DNA of 64,000 bases from contig FMTU01000004.1 in assembly GCA_900100475.1 (NCBI GenBank), positions 69,501 to 133,500 of the forward strand, in the 5' to 3' direction. The stretch comes from Sphingobium faniae. GTDB taxonomy: Bacteria; Pseudomonadota; Alphaproteobacteria; Sphingomonadales; Sphingomonadaceae. Below, piece by piece: positions 33,330-42,224 of this stretch (its first letter is position 1; each line of letters starts with the position of its first letter). The position numbers were made by a program, and so were the translations under genes. Under the pieces are notes generated by a model. It was not told the origin of the DNA, searched no databases, and saw only the letters and a program-made list of their open reading frames with translations.

Positions 33330-34457
33330 TCAGCCGAAAATGCTGTCGCCGAACCGTTCGCCATGCTGGATCAGGTCGCCATATTGCTTTTCGATGCACA
33401 TCAGGCGGCGGAAATAATGACCGATCGCATATTCGTCGGTCAGCCCATAGCCGCCATGCACCTGGATGCCGTTGCGCGACACAACCTGCCCCGCTTCGCC
33501 GATGACGAGCCGCGCCGCAGACAGGGCGGCCGAGCGGGTCGCTTCGTCCTGATCCGCATTGGCCAGCGCATGATAGAGCATCGAGCGCGCCTGATGGGCG
33601 GCGATGAAATTGTCGGCCATGATATGCTGGATCGCCTGAAAGGAGCCGATCGCCGTGCCGAATTGCTTGCGTTCCTGCACATAGGCGCCGCAGACCTTGT
33701 TGGCGGCCTCCATCGCGCCCACGGCCTGCGCCATCAGCGCGATCGAGGCACGGTCAATCGCCTCGCGCAGCACCGCCGCGCCGCGATTGCCGCCGACCAG
33801 CAACGCCCCGGCGGGGAGCGCCACATCGGCAAAGGCGAGATCGGCGGCACGGGTGCCGTCGATCAGGGCATAAGGCTCGATCGACAGGCCCGCCGCGTCG
33901 GCGGGGACGAGGAACAGGCCGGTGCCCTCCTCGCCCTCAATCCGGGCGGAAATGATGAATTGGCCCGCGCTTGGCGCGTCGAGCGCCATGATCTTCGCTC
34001 CGCTCAGCACATAACCGTCGCCCGAGGCGCGCGCCACCGTGCCTCTTGCCTCGACGCCCAGCGGATGCGCGCCATTTTCCTGATGTGCGAGGGCGATGCG
34101 CAACGTGCCGCCAGCAATGTCGCCCAGCAATTCCATCGCCCGCAACTGGTCGGCCGCCTGTTTCAGCACATGGTCGGCCAGCACCACGGTGCTGACATAA
34201 GGCTCGGTCGCCAGCGCCTTGCCCAGCGCGATGTTGAGCAGCGCGATATCCTCGATCGACCCGTCAAGACCACCCGCCGCTTCAGGCACCGGCAGCGCGA
34301 GCCAACCCAGTTCCGCGAACCGCGCCCAGCGCGCCTCGTCGAAGCCGAGCGCCCCCCCACGCTGGTGGCGCCAATATTCGACGTCGGCATTTTCGGACAA
34401 CAGCCGGTCGGCGCTGTCCAGCAGCATGGCCTGAATGTCGGACTTCGCGAAATCCAT
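33330..34457 (-). CDS. Acyl-CoA dehydrogenase, small subunit of pair 2
   Basis: 375 residues with the acyl-CoA dehydrogenase fold (MDFAKSDIQAMLLDSADRL; LPVPEAAGGLDGS; RKQFGTAIGSFQAIQ; DEYAIGHYFRRLMCIEKQYG). As in the small subunit of pair 1, the C-terminal region lacks the GGS-x-x-Q block. The frame is open to 34598 inside the large subunit gene; the ATG at 34457, 16 bases after that gene's stop, is the natural start. The order large then small, and the overall likeness to 15893-18220, suggest a second alpha2beta2 dehydrogenase. Confidence 0.9.
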   Translation of the reverse strand: MDFAKSDIQAMLLDSADRLLSENADVEYWRHQRGGALGFDEARWARFAELGWLALPVPEAAGGLDGSIEDIALLNIALGKALATEPYVSTVVLADHVLKQAADQLRAMELLGDIAGGTLRIALAHQENGAHPLGVEARGTVARASGDGYVLSGAKIMALDAPSAGQFIISARIEGEEGTGLFLVPADAAGLSIEPYALIDGTRAADLAFADVALPAGALLVGGNRGAAVLREAIDRASIALMAQAVGAMEAANKVCGAYVQERKQFGTAIGSFQAIQHIMADNFIAAHQARSMLYHALANADQDEATRSAALSAARLVIGEAGQVVSRNGIQVHGGYGLTDEYAIGHYFRRLMCIEKQYGDLIQHGERFGDSIFG

Positions 34458-34473
34458 TGTCTCTGTCTTCCCC

Positions 34474-35676
34474 TCAGAGGCCGAAGGCGAGCTTGGCCAG
34501 AATGTTCTTCTGGATCTGCTTCGACCCGCCATAGATGGTGGCCGCGCGATTGATGAGCGCGACGGTGGTGCGGCCGGGCGCATAGTCGGGCCAGACATCG
34601 GTGGGCGCGGGCGGCGGCACCGGCGCGGCGTCGAAGAAGCGCAGCGACTTGGCGCCCATGGCGTCCACCTGCAACATGGTAATTTCCTGTTGCAGTTCCG
34701 ATCCTCGGATCTTCAACACGGATGCGGCGGCGGCTTCGGGCGCGTCGAACTCCTCATGCGCCAGCACCCGTAGCACCGACCATTCCAGCGCCAGCAGGTC
34801 AGCCTCTGCCCTGGCGAAACGGGCGCGGAAGGCGGGATCATCGGCGACGCGGCGGCCGTCCATGGTTTCGCCGCGCGCGATGTCCTTGGCGCGGGCGAGT
34901 TCGCGCTTGCTCCAGTAGATGAAGCTGGAGGTGGTGCGTTCATGTTCCAGCAGGAATTTGGCATAGGTCCAGCCCATGCCCGGTTCGCCGATAAGCTGGT
35001 CGGCCGGCACCTCGACATTGTCGAGGAACACTTCGCACAGATGCGCTTCGCCGTTGATCTGTGGGATCTGGCGCACGGTGATGCCGGGCGTGTCCATCTT
35101 GATGATGAGGAAGCTGATGCCGCGCTGCGGCTTGACGCTCTTGTCGGTGCGGACGAGGAAGAAACCCCAGTCGGCATGGGCCGCGCCGCTGGTCCAGATT
35201 TTCTGGCCGTTGACGATATATTTGCCGTCCACCAGATCAGCCGACGTGCGCAGCGAAGCAAGATCGGAGCCTGAGCCGGGTTCCGAAAAACCCTGCGCCC
35301 ACATCGTCGCGCCTTCGCGGATCATGGGCAGGAACTTGTCCTTCAGATAGTCCGAACCATAGGTGTAGAGCACCGGCCCCAGCATATGGGTGCCGCCCCA
35401 GTCGAATTCGGGCGCGTCGGCCTTGTAAAGCTCCTCGTTGAAGATGAAGAGCTGCATTGGCGACCAGCCGCAGCCACCAAATTCCTCCGGCCAGTGCGGC
35501 ACGGCGCGGCCGTGGTCATCAAGTATTCGCATCCATTGCAGCAGGTCCGGCACGGCGGCGTTGTTGGCGACCTTGCGGCGCTGGCGTTCCTTCATGTCGG
35601 CGGGCAGCACGCGGTCGATGAAAGCGCGCACCTGCGTGCGGAAGGTTTCCAGATCGGGGTCGAGGCGCAGTTCCAT
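34474..35676 (-). CDS. Acyl-CoA dehydrogenase, large subunit of pair 2
   Basis: 400 residues. Motifs: HWPEEFGGCGWSP, GFSEPGSGSDLASLRT, VNGQKIWTSGAAHADWG and the C-terminal IYGGSKQIQKNILAK. The Gly-Gly-Ser segment lacks the medium-chain catalytic Glu, as in pair 1. GGAG eight bases upstream of the ATG at 35676 gives the start MELRLDPDLETF; in-frame codons further up have no homology. First gene of the - strand run that continues with the small subunit, the double-HTH regulator, the sulfotransferase and DUF1214-like protein A. Confidence 0.93.
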   Translation of the reverse strand: MELRLDPDLETFRTQVRAFIDRVLPADMKERQRRKVANNAAVPDLLQWMRILDDHGRAVPHWPEEFGGCGWSPMQLFIFNEELYKADAPEFDWGGTHMLGPVLYTYGSDYLKDKFLPMIREGATMWAQGFSEPGSGSDLASLRTSADLVDGKYIVNGQKIWTSGAAHADWGFFLVRTDKSVKPQRGISFLIIKMDTPGITVRQIPQINGEAHLCEVFLDNVEVPADQLIGEPGMGWTYAKFLLEHERTTSSFIYWSKRELARAKDIARGETMDGRRVADDPAFRARFARAEADLLALEWSVLRVLAHEEFDAPEAAAASVLKIRGSELQQEITMLQVDAMGAKSLRFFDAAPVPPPAPTDVWPDYAPGRTTVALINRAATIYGGSKQIQKNILAKLAFGL

Positions 35677-35824
35677 CGGATCAGCTCCGGCTTTCAAACG
35701 GTCAATGGCGATTTCCATGGCCCGCCCCCCGCAGAGGCGCAAGGCGGAACGGCGCCACCATCATCCATGCGATGGAGCGGCGGCGTGATTTGACAGGTCA
35801 TGCCACATATGGTGCGATGAGTGC

Positions 35825-36583
35825 ATGCAAAATGCAGAAAAAGACGCCTCCAGCATCGTCTGGATTTCGGGAGCGACCGAAGGCATCGGCCTCGGTCTTG
35901 CGCGCAATATACCCTATGTGGGCGCACGAGCCATCAATCTGTCGCGACGGCCGCATCCCGGTCTGGAGAGCGTCTTCCTCGATCTGGCCGATCCGGGTTG
36001 CTGGAATGATGTCGGCGCGCATTTCGCCGAAACGCTGGCCGGTTTTCGGGGCGATCGGGCGATCTTTATCCAGAACGCGCATATGAAGGGCATGACCGGC
36101 TTCGTCGGCGAAGTGGCGGCGGACGCCTATCTGCACGACATCACCGCCAATGTCGCGGCGCCGCTGCGGCTGGGCGAGATGTTCCTGCGCGCCGTGAAGG
36201 ACAGCGGCTTCACCGGCGAAGCGGGACTTGTGATGATGTCCTCTTCCTCCGCGCGGTCGCCCACCATCGGCCAGACCGTCTATTGCGCGGGCAAGGCGGC
36301 GCTGGAAATGTGGGTACGGGTCGCGCGGCGCGAACTGGCGATGCGGGAGGCGCGCAATATCTGGGTGACGGCGGTGCGGCCGGGCTTTGTCGATACGCCG
36401 CTGACCCGCCATGTTGCCGCCATGGCCGACAGCGACTATCCGATCGCGTCGCAGATGCGCAGGCAGATGGCGCAGGGCGTGGGCGTCATGGACATCGACA
36501 CGGCCGCGAAGCAGATCTGGGCCGCGCTGCCGACCGACCAGTCGCTGCTGCTGTTCGGCGAGCAGGTCCGGAGCGAGGATTGA
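35825..36583 (+). CDS. SDR family oxidoreductase (divergent sequence)
   Basis: 252 residues. The glycine motif is SGATEGIG (15-22) instead of TGxxxGIG, the NNAG motif is QNAH, and the YxxxK pair is in VYCAGKAAL, after a serine-rich SSSSARS. The glycine pattern, Ser, Tyr and Lys are present, so activity is likely. It stands alone on the + strand between the dehydrogenase pair and the GMC gene. The TTGACA at 35790-35795 may be its -35 box, but no clear -10 follows. No close functional assignment. Confidence 0.88.
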   Translation: MQNAEKDASSIVWISGATEGIGLGLARNIPYVGARAINLSRRPHPGLESVFLDLADPGCWNDVGAHFAETLAGFRGDRAIFIQNAHMKGMTGFVGEVAADAYLHDITANVAAPLRLGEMFLRAVKDSGFTGEAGLVMMSSSSARSPTIGQTVYCAGKAALEMWVRVARRELAMREARNIWVTAVRPGFVDTPLTRHVAAMADSDYPIASQMRRQMAQGVGVMDIDTAAKQIWAALPTDQSLLLFGEQVRSED

Positions 36584-36598
36584 GTCCCCCGACAGTGC

Positions 36599-38275
36599 CT
36601 AGCGCGCGTCGGCAAGGATGAGGTCGGAGCCTTTTTCCGCGATCATCATCGTCGCCGCGTTGGTGTTGCCCGATACGACGGCTGGCATGACCGAGGCGTC
36701 GATCACGCGCAGTCCTTCCACGCCATTGACCTTGAGGTCGCCCGACACCGCTGCCTGTGGCCCGGCACCCATCGCGCAGGTCGAGGTCTGGTGATAGCCG
36801 GTCGAGCCGCTGGCGCGGGCGAAGGCAAGCAGTTCGGCATCGCTCTCGAGCGCCGCGCCGGGCGTCAGCTCATGATCGAAATAAGGCGCGAGCGCGGGAC
36901 TTTCCATGACACGCCGCGCCCAGCGCAGCCCGCTCACCTGCGCGCGGCAATCCGCTTCGGCCGACAGGAAATTGGGCTTGATCGCCGGCGCGTCGTGGAA
37001 GTCGGCGCTGCGGATATGGATCGTGCCGGTGGACTGGGGCCGCATCACATAGCCGCCCACGGTCATGCCCGGCAGCTTTTCCATCGTCATCACGCCATTC
37101 TGCGCCAGCGCCTCGAAATCGACGGTGGCGGGGCTGGCGAAGAATTGCAGGTCGGGCAGGTCGAGCGCCGGATCGGACTTCAGGAACGCCGTCAGGTTCG
37201 ATCCGCCGAGCGCCAGCAGGCCGGTGCGGCTTTTGGCGAAGCGCAGCATTTGCCCGATCAGCGGCAAGCCGCGCGACATGGCGTTGAAGCTGGAAGTGCC
37301 GGGTTTCAGCCGCGCGCGAACCATGGAAGCATAATGGTCCTGCAGATTCTCGCCGACCTTCGGGCTGTCCACCAGCGTACGGATGCCCAGCGCCTGAAGC
37401 CGGTCGCCCTGGCCGATGCCGGACAGTTCGAGCAACTGGGGCGAATTGATCGTGCCGCCCGACAGGATGACCTCACGCCGCGCGCGCACCTGCCGCAGCC
37501 TGCCGCCCTTCCAATATTCGACGCCGACGGCCTTCCTGCCTTCGAACAGCACGCGCGCTGCATGAGCGTGGATGATGACCTGCAAATTGGGCCGCTTCAT
37601 CGCGGGATGCAGATAGGCGACCGCGGCCGAGACGCGCAGGCCCTTATAGGCGTTAAGCCGCACCCGCGCCACACCTTCGCGCGTCGTGCCGTTGAGGTCG
37701 TTGGCGACCGGCGCGCCAGCTTCCTCGAACGCCTTCGTCATGATGTCGAGCATGGGATGCTGCATCGGCACGTCGCTGATCTTGAGCGGCCCCGCCTGCT
37801 GCTCGCGGCTCGCGCCTTCGCCCTGCTGGTTCTCGATCCGGCGGAAATAGGTTTCAGCATCGCTCCAGCCCCAGCCGGCAAGGCCGCGCTGTTGCCAGCC
37901 ATCATAATCCTCCGGCAGGCCGCGCACCCACAGGATGCCGTTGATCGAGGAGGAACCGCCCAGCACCTTGCCACGCGGGAAGAAATGCTGCCGCCCGTCC
38001 GAGCCGGGATCGGGGTCCGTCATATAGTTCCAGTTGACGCGCGGGTCCTTCAGCATCTTGGTGAAACCGGCGGGCACATGGATGTTCATCGTGCTGAACG
38101 CCTGCGCGGGGTTGAAGAGATTCTGCATCGGCCGGTCGTCGCCGCCCGCTTCCAGCACCGCGACCTTGTAGCGTCCGTCCGCGCTCAGCCGGTTGGCGAG
38201 CACGCAACCCGCCGATCCCGCGCCGACGATGACATAATCGGCTTCCGCCTCCACGCTGCTGTGCGTCTCGACCAT
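36599..38275 (-). CDS. GMC family FAD-dependent alcohol dehydrogenase/oxidase
   Basis: 558 residues (from MVETHSS). GAGSAG FAD motif at 18-23; GGSSSINGILWVRG signature; His495 in GYHQTSTCAMG and Asn539 in SGNTNAAT. It oxidises a primary alcohol or similar group to the aldehyde. AGGAG at 38286-38290 lies 10 bases before the ATG at 38275; another ATG at 38284 is too close to it. It is divergent from an SDR followed by an aldehyde dehydrogenase, so it mirrors the SDR-ALDH-GMC set at 646-4488 (2896-4488 is its paralogue). Confidence 0.93.
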   Translation of the reverse strand: MVETHSSVEAEADYVIVGAGSAGCVLANRLSADGRYKVAVLEAGGDDRPMQNLFNPAQAFSTMNIHVPAGFTKMLKDPRVNWNYMTDPDPGSDGRQHFFPRGKVLGGSSSINGILWVRGLPEDYDGWQQRGLAGWGWSDAETYFRRIENQQGEGASREQQAGPLKISDVPMQHPMLDIMTKAFEEAGAPVANDLNGTTREGVARVRLNAYKGLRVSAAVAYLHPAMKRPNLQVIIHAHAARVLFEGRKAVGVEYWKGGRLRQVRARREVILSGGTINSPQLLELSGIGQGDRLQALGIRTLVDSPKVGENLQDHYASMVRARLKPGTSSFNAMSRGLPLIGQMLRFAKSRTGLLALGGSNLTAFLKSDPALDLPDLQFFASPATVDFEALAQNGVMTMEKLPGMTVGGYVMRPQSTGTIHIRSADFHDAPAIKPNFLSAEADCRAQVSGLRWARRVMESPALAPYFDHELTPGAALESDAELLAFARASGSTGYHQTSTCAMGAGPQAAVSGDLKVNGVEGLRVIDASVMPAVVSGNTNAATMMIAEKGSDLILADAR

Positions 38276-38455
38276 AGATGCCATTCTCCTTTCCCGCGCC
38301 CTGCATAGCGGGGAGCGGGGGAGGCGACACAAGTCTTTGTCTGGCCCGGCGCACGACATCGCGCATATGATGGGTTGTCGAATGCCATCGAAATCGGAGG
38401 GCGGGCCGCGCTATGTCCTCGCCCGAACAGGTTTCAGCCAAGGATGAGGATCGGA

Positions 38456-39244
38456 ATGACGGGGCTTTTCTCGCTCGCGGGCCGCACCGCGATGGTCACG
38501 GGAGCATCGCGCGGCCTGGGCAAGGCGATCGCGCTGGGACTGGCGGAAGCCGGCGCGGCGCTGGTTCTGGCCGCGCGCGACGGCGCGAAACTGGAAGAAA
38601 CCGCCGGGGAGATTCGCGCCGCCGGCGGAACCGCCAGCACCATCGCTTTTGACCTTGCCGATCTCGACGCGGTGCAGGCCGCGACCGACAGGCTGACCGC
38701 CGAAGGCCCGCCGATCGACATATTGGTCAATAACGGCGCGATCGGCGGCTGGGGGCCGCTGCACGAATCCACCCTCGGCCACTGGGAAAACATGTTCGAT
38801 ACCAATGTATCGTCCATGTACCTGCTGTGCCGCGACCTGTCGAAGGGCATGGTCGCGCGCAAATGGGGGCGGATCATCAATTTCGCCTCCTATGTCTCCG
38901 ACACCGGCCGGCCGAACCTGTCGGCCTATGTTGCGAGCAAGCATGCGGTGCTGGGGCTGACGCGGTCGATCGCGGCCGACCTCGCGCCGCACGGCGTCAC
39001 CTGCAACGCCATCGCGCCCGGCTTCTTCGATACCGACATGGCCGCGCCCACCGTCGGCCACCCCGGGCGGGCCAAGATCTTCCGCAGCGCCATCGCGCTC
39101 GACCGTTTCGGCGACCCCCGGGAAATGGTCGGTCCGGTCCAGTTCCTGGCGTCCGAGGCGTCGGCCTATGTCACCGGCCACATGCTGCCCGTGGACGGCG
39201 GCGTCGCCAACATCCTGTCGCTGCCCGTGGTCGTCGAGACCTGA
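38456..39244 (+). CDS. SDR family oxidoreductase
   Basis: 262 residues. TGASRGLG at 15-22, NNGA, and YVASKHAVLG with the Tyr-Lys pair near 157/161; the C-terminus has VTGHMLPVDGG. It closely fits the FabG-like/gluconate dehydrogenase type. The frame is open to 38375, but GAGGATCGGA upstream of the ATG at 38456 decides the start. The aldehyde dehydrogenase follows after 52 bases. It would oxidise a ring or side-chain hydroxyl before or after the GMC enzyme. Confidence 0.93.
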   Translation: MTGLFSLAGRTAMVTGASRGLGKAIALGLAEAGAALVLAARDGAKLEETAGEIRAAGGTASTIAFDLADLDAVQAATDRLTAEGPPIDILVNNGAIGGWGPLHESTLGHWENMFDTNVSSMYLLCRDLSKGMVARKWGRIINFASYVSDTGRPNLSAYVASKHAVLGLTRSIAADLAPHGVTCNAIAPGFFDTDMAAPTVGHPGRAKIFRSAIALDRFGDPREMVGPVQFLASEASAYVTGHMLPVDGGVANILSLPVVVET

Positions 39245-39296
39245 CGGCGGCGGCCCGCCCTTCATTCCCTTGCCGATCCGAAAGGAACACCGCGCC

Positions 39297-40772
39297 ATGA
39301 CCGACACGCTCTTCAACCTCGCCAGCCCCGACAAGCTGTTCATCGGCGGCGGCTGGTCCCATTCCTCCGGCTCCGACGGGATCGAGATCGTCTCGCCCGC
39401 GACCGAGGAGAAGGTGGGCCGCGTCGCCAAGGCAACCACGGCCGACATGGACCGCGCCGTCGCCGCCGCGCGCGATGCCTTCGACAACGGCCCCTGGCCG
39501 CGCATGAGCGGGCCGGAGCGCGCGGCCTATCTGCGCCGCATTGCGGAGGAAATGGCGAAGCGCGCCGATGATTTCGCCCGCGCCTGGTCGACCCAGGTCG
39601 GCATGCCCTATAGCCAGTCGTCGATGACGGCCCCCTTCATGGGCGGCTATTACACCTATGCCGCCGACCTTGCCGAAAAGGGGTTCGAGGAGGTGCGCCC
39701 GGCGCTGGCCGGCGGACATGCCGTCGTCGTGCGCGAGCCGGTGGGCGTGGTCGCCGCCGTGGTGCCGTGGAACGCGCCGCTCGCCACCCTGTCGCTCAAG
39801 GTCGCCTTCGGCCTCGCGGCGGGCTGCACGGTCATCGCCAAGCCTTCGCCCGAAACGCCGCTGGAAGCGCTTATCCTGGCCGAGTGCATCGCGGCGGCGG
39901 GCGTGCCCGAAGGCGTCTTTTCCGTGCTGACAGCCGACCGGGACGTGTCGGACTATCTGATCCGGCATGAAGGGGTGGACAAGGTCAGCTTCACCGGCTC
40001 CACCGCCGCGGGCCTGCATATCGCCTCCGTCGTCAGCGGCCGGTCGGGCCGCATCACCACGGAACTCGGCGGCAAGTCCGCCGCGATCATCCTGGACGAT
40101 GCCGATATCGGCACGGTGGTCGAAGGCATCATGCCCAATCTGGTCGGCCTGTGCGGCCAGCAATGCGCCGCCTTCAGCCGCATTCTGGTGCCCGCCTCGC
40201 TCAAGGGCGCGGTCGAGGAAGCGATCGCCGGGGCCATGCAATATGTGCAGGTGGGCGATCCCTTCGCGGAAACGACCCAGATGGGTCCGCTCATCACCCA
40301 ACGCCAGCATGGCCGCGTGTTCGATTATATCGAACAGGGCAAGGCGCAGGGCGCCCGCGTCGTGACCGGCGGCAACCGCCCCGCGCATCTCGACAAGGGC
40401 TGGTTCGTCGAACCGACCCTGTTCACCGATGCGAACAACGACATGACGATCGCGCGCGAGGAGATTTTCGGTCCCGTGGGCACGATCATCACCTATGGCA
40501 GCGAGGAAGAGGCGATCGCCATCGCCAACGACAATATCTACGGCCTGTCGGGCGGCGTGTTCACGCAGGATGTCGAGCGCGCCTACAAGGTGGCCCGGCG
40601 CATCCGCACCGGCAATTTCGGCCATAATGGCCGCGTCATCGACTATACGATCCCCTATGGCGGGTTCAAGCAGTCGGGCGTGGGCCGCGAAGGCGGCGAG
40701 GAAGGGCTGCACGGCTTCACCGAGATCAAGGCCGTCTTCATGCAGGACCTGCCCGCCCATCTGAAGGGCTGA
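39297..40772 (+). CDS. Aldehyde dehydrogenase family protein
   Basis: 491 residues. PWN (Asn159), cofactor Lys182, FTGSTAAGLH, Glu256 in ELGGKS and Cys290 in GQQCAAFSR: the full ALDH set, at the same residue numbers as the protein at 1439-2899. AAAGGA lies before the ATG at 39297; the frame is open further up within the SDR gene without homology. It converts the aldehyde from the GMC or SDR step to the acid, which the acyl-CoA synthetase two genes on could activate. The stop is 5 bases from the MFS gene. Confidence 0.94.
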   Translation: MTDTLFNLASPDKLFIGGGWSHSSGSDGIEIVSPATEEKVGRVAKATTADMDRAVAAARDAFDNGPWPRMSGPERAAYLRRIAEEMAKRADDFARAWSTQVGMPYSQSSMTAPFMGGYYTYAADLAEKGFEEVRPALAGGHAVVVREPVGVVAAVVPWNAPLATLSLKVAFGLAAGCTVIAKPSPETPLEALILAECIAAAGVPEGVFSVLTADRDVSDYLIRHEGVDKVSFTGSTAAGLHIASVVSGRSGRITTELGGKSAAIILDDADIGTVVEGIMPNLVGLCGQQCAAFSRILVPASLKGAVEEAIAGAMQYVQVGDPFAETTQMGPLITQRQHGRVFDYIEQGKAQGARVVTGGNRPAHLDKGWFVEPTLFTDANNDMTIAREEIFGPVGTIITYGSEEEAIAIANDNIYGLSGGVFTQDVERAYKVARRIRTGNFGHNGRVIDYTIPYGGFKQSGVGREGGEEGLHGFTEIKAVFMQDLPAHLKG

Positions 40773-40777
40773 ATCCC

Positions 40778-42109
40778 TTGAATGCGCCTGCCCGAATAGA
40801 AAAGCCGTCAAGCAACTGGCCGGACAATTATGGTCCGGCCACCGCCTGGTGCGCCGTCGTCATCCTCATGATCTTCCAGATCGTGTCGATGATCGACCGG
40901 CAGATCATATCCGTGCTGATCCCGGAAATGCGGGCGGACCTTGGCCTCAACGACTTCCAGATCAGTCTGGTGCAGGGCCTGTCCTTCGCGCTCTTCTATG
41001 GCCTGGCGGGTCTGGTGATCGGCGGCATGGTCGACCGCTATTCGCGACGGGCAATCATGTTCACCGGGATCGTCGTGTGGTCACTGGCCGCTGCCGGAAC
41101 GGGACTGGCGCGGACATATACCCAGTTGTTCGCTGGGCGGCTGCTGGTCGGCGCGGGCGAGGCGGCGGTGTCGCCTGCGGGGCAATCGCTCCTCTCCTCC
41201 ATCTTCCCGCGCCATCGCCTGACCACGCCGATCGCCTGCTTTTCCGTGTCCGGCGTCATCGGCATATCCCTGTCCTATGCGCTGGGCGGCCATCTGCTGG
41301 CGCTGTTCAATAACCACCCGCTGGGCGGGCCGTTCGCCGGCCTCGCCCCCTGGCGGCAGGTGCTGGTAGTGACGGGCCTGCCCGGCGTGGCAATCGCTTT
41401 CCTCGCCTTCGCCATCCGCGAGCCGAAGCGCGGCAACCGGCCGCCGCCCAACCGGCAGGCCGCGGGCTGGAGAGCCTTTTTCCGCTATATCGGCGCGCAC
41501 CGACGGCTGATGCTGGGGCTGATCCTGGGATCGGCGGTGATGGCAGTGGCGATTCAGGGCACGATGGTCTGGACGCCCACCTATGCCCGTCGCATCCTGG
41601 GCGCGAGCGCAGCGGAGGTGGGAACGATGATGTCGGTCGCCGTCGCGCTGGGCGGCGTCATTGGCGGCCTGTCGCTGGGCGTGTTCATCGACCATCGCTT
41701 CGCGCGCGGCACGCGCGACATGGCGCTGCGGCTGCTCTGCGCCTTCTGCGTCGTCATTCCTCCGCTTCTGGCGGTCGCCTTCGCGATCGGCAATTTCGCG
41801 CTGCTGTTCGCCGCGATCACGCTGATGATGCTGACCATGGGGTCAAGCTACGGCCCGACCATGGCCGCCGTGCAGATGATCGCGCCGGTCGAGATGCGGG
41901 GCCGCTTCGCCGCGCTGATGGTGCTGGCGTCCAACCTGTGCGGCTATGCGCTGGGACCGATGCTGATCGGATTCCTCACCGACTATGTCTATGGCGATCC
42001 GATGAAGCTGGGCGCGGCGATCATCACCTGCCTGCTGACGGCCGGGCCGCTTGCCGCCTGGATGGTCTGGTCGGCGCGGGGCGATTTCCTGCGGCATCTG
42101 GACCGATGA
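40778..42109 (+). CDS. MFS transporter
   Basis: 443 residues with 12 predicted membrane helices, from AVVILMIFQIVSMIDRQ on. The motif-A loop is GGMVDRYSRRAIM between helices 2 and 3. The sequence resembles Spinster/hexuronate-type carriers, which move organic anions or lipids by proton symport or antiport. The start is TTG at 40778, preceded by AAGGG at a 10-base distance; the next ATG would delete the first helix. It probably carries the substrate or an intermediate. Translation is coupled to the aldehyde dehydrogenase gene by a 5-base gap. Confidence 0.88.
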   Translation: MNAPARIEKPSSNWPDNYGPATAWCAVVILMIFQIVSMIDRQIISVLIPEMRADLGLNDFQISLVQGLSFALFYGLAGLVIGGMVDRYSRRAIMFTGIVVWSLAAAGTGLARTYTQLFAGRLLVGAGEAAVSPAGQSLLSSIFPRHRLTTPIACFSVSGVIGISLSYALGGHLLALFNNHPLGGPFAGLAPWRQVLVVTGLPGVAIAFLAFAIREPKRGNRPPPNRQAAGWRAFFRYIGAHRRLMLGLILGSAVMAVAIQGTMVWTPTYARRILGASAAEVGTMMSVAVALGGVIGGLSLGVFIDHRFARGTRDMALRLLCAFCVVIPPLLAVAFAIGNFALLFAAITLMMLTMGSSYGPTMAAVQMIAPVEMRGRFAALMVLASNLCGYALGPMLIGFLTDYVYGDPMKLGAAIITCLLTAGPLAAWMVWSARGDFLRHLDR

Positions 42110-42224
42110 CGATCCCACCTCATCACAATGGCGCTCATATCATGCGCGCCCTTCCCGCCGGAGCGGCTTTCGCGCATGCTGCAATGCGGTATCCGCGCAT
42201 GCGCTTCCTGACGAAAAGGCCATC

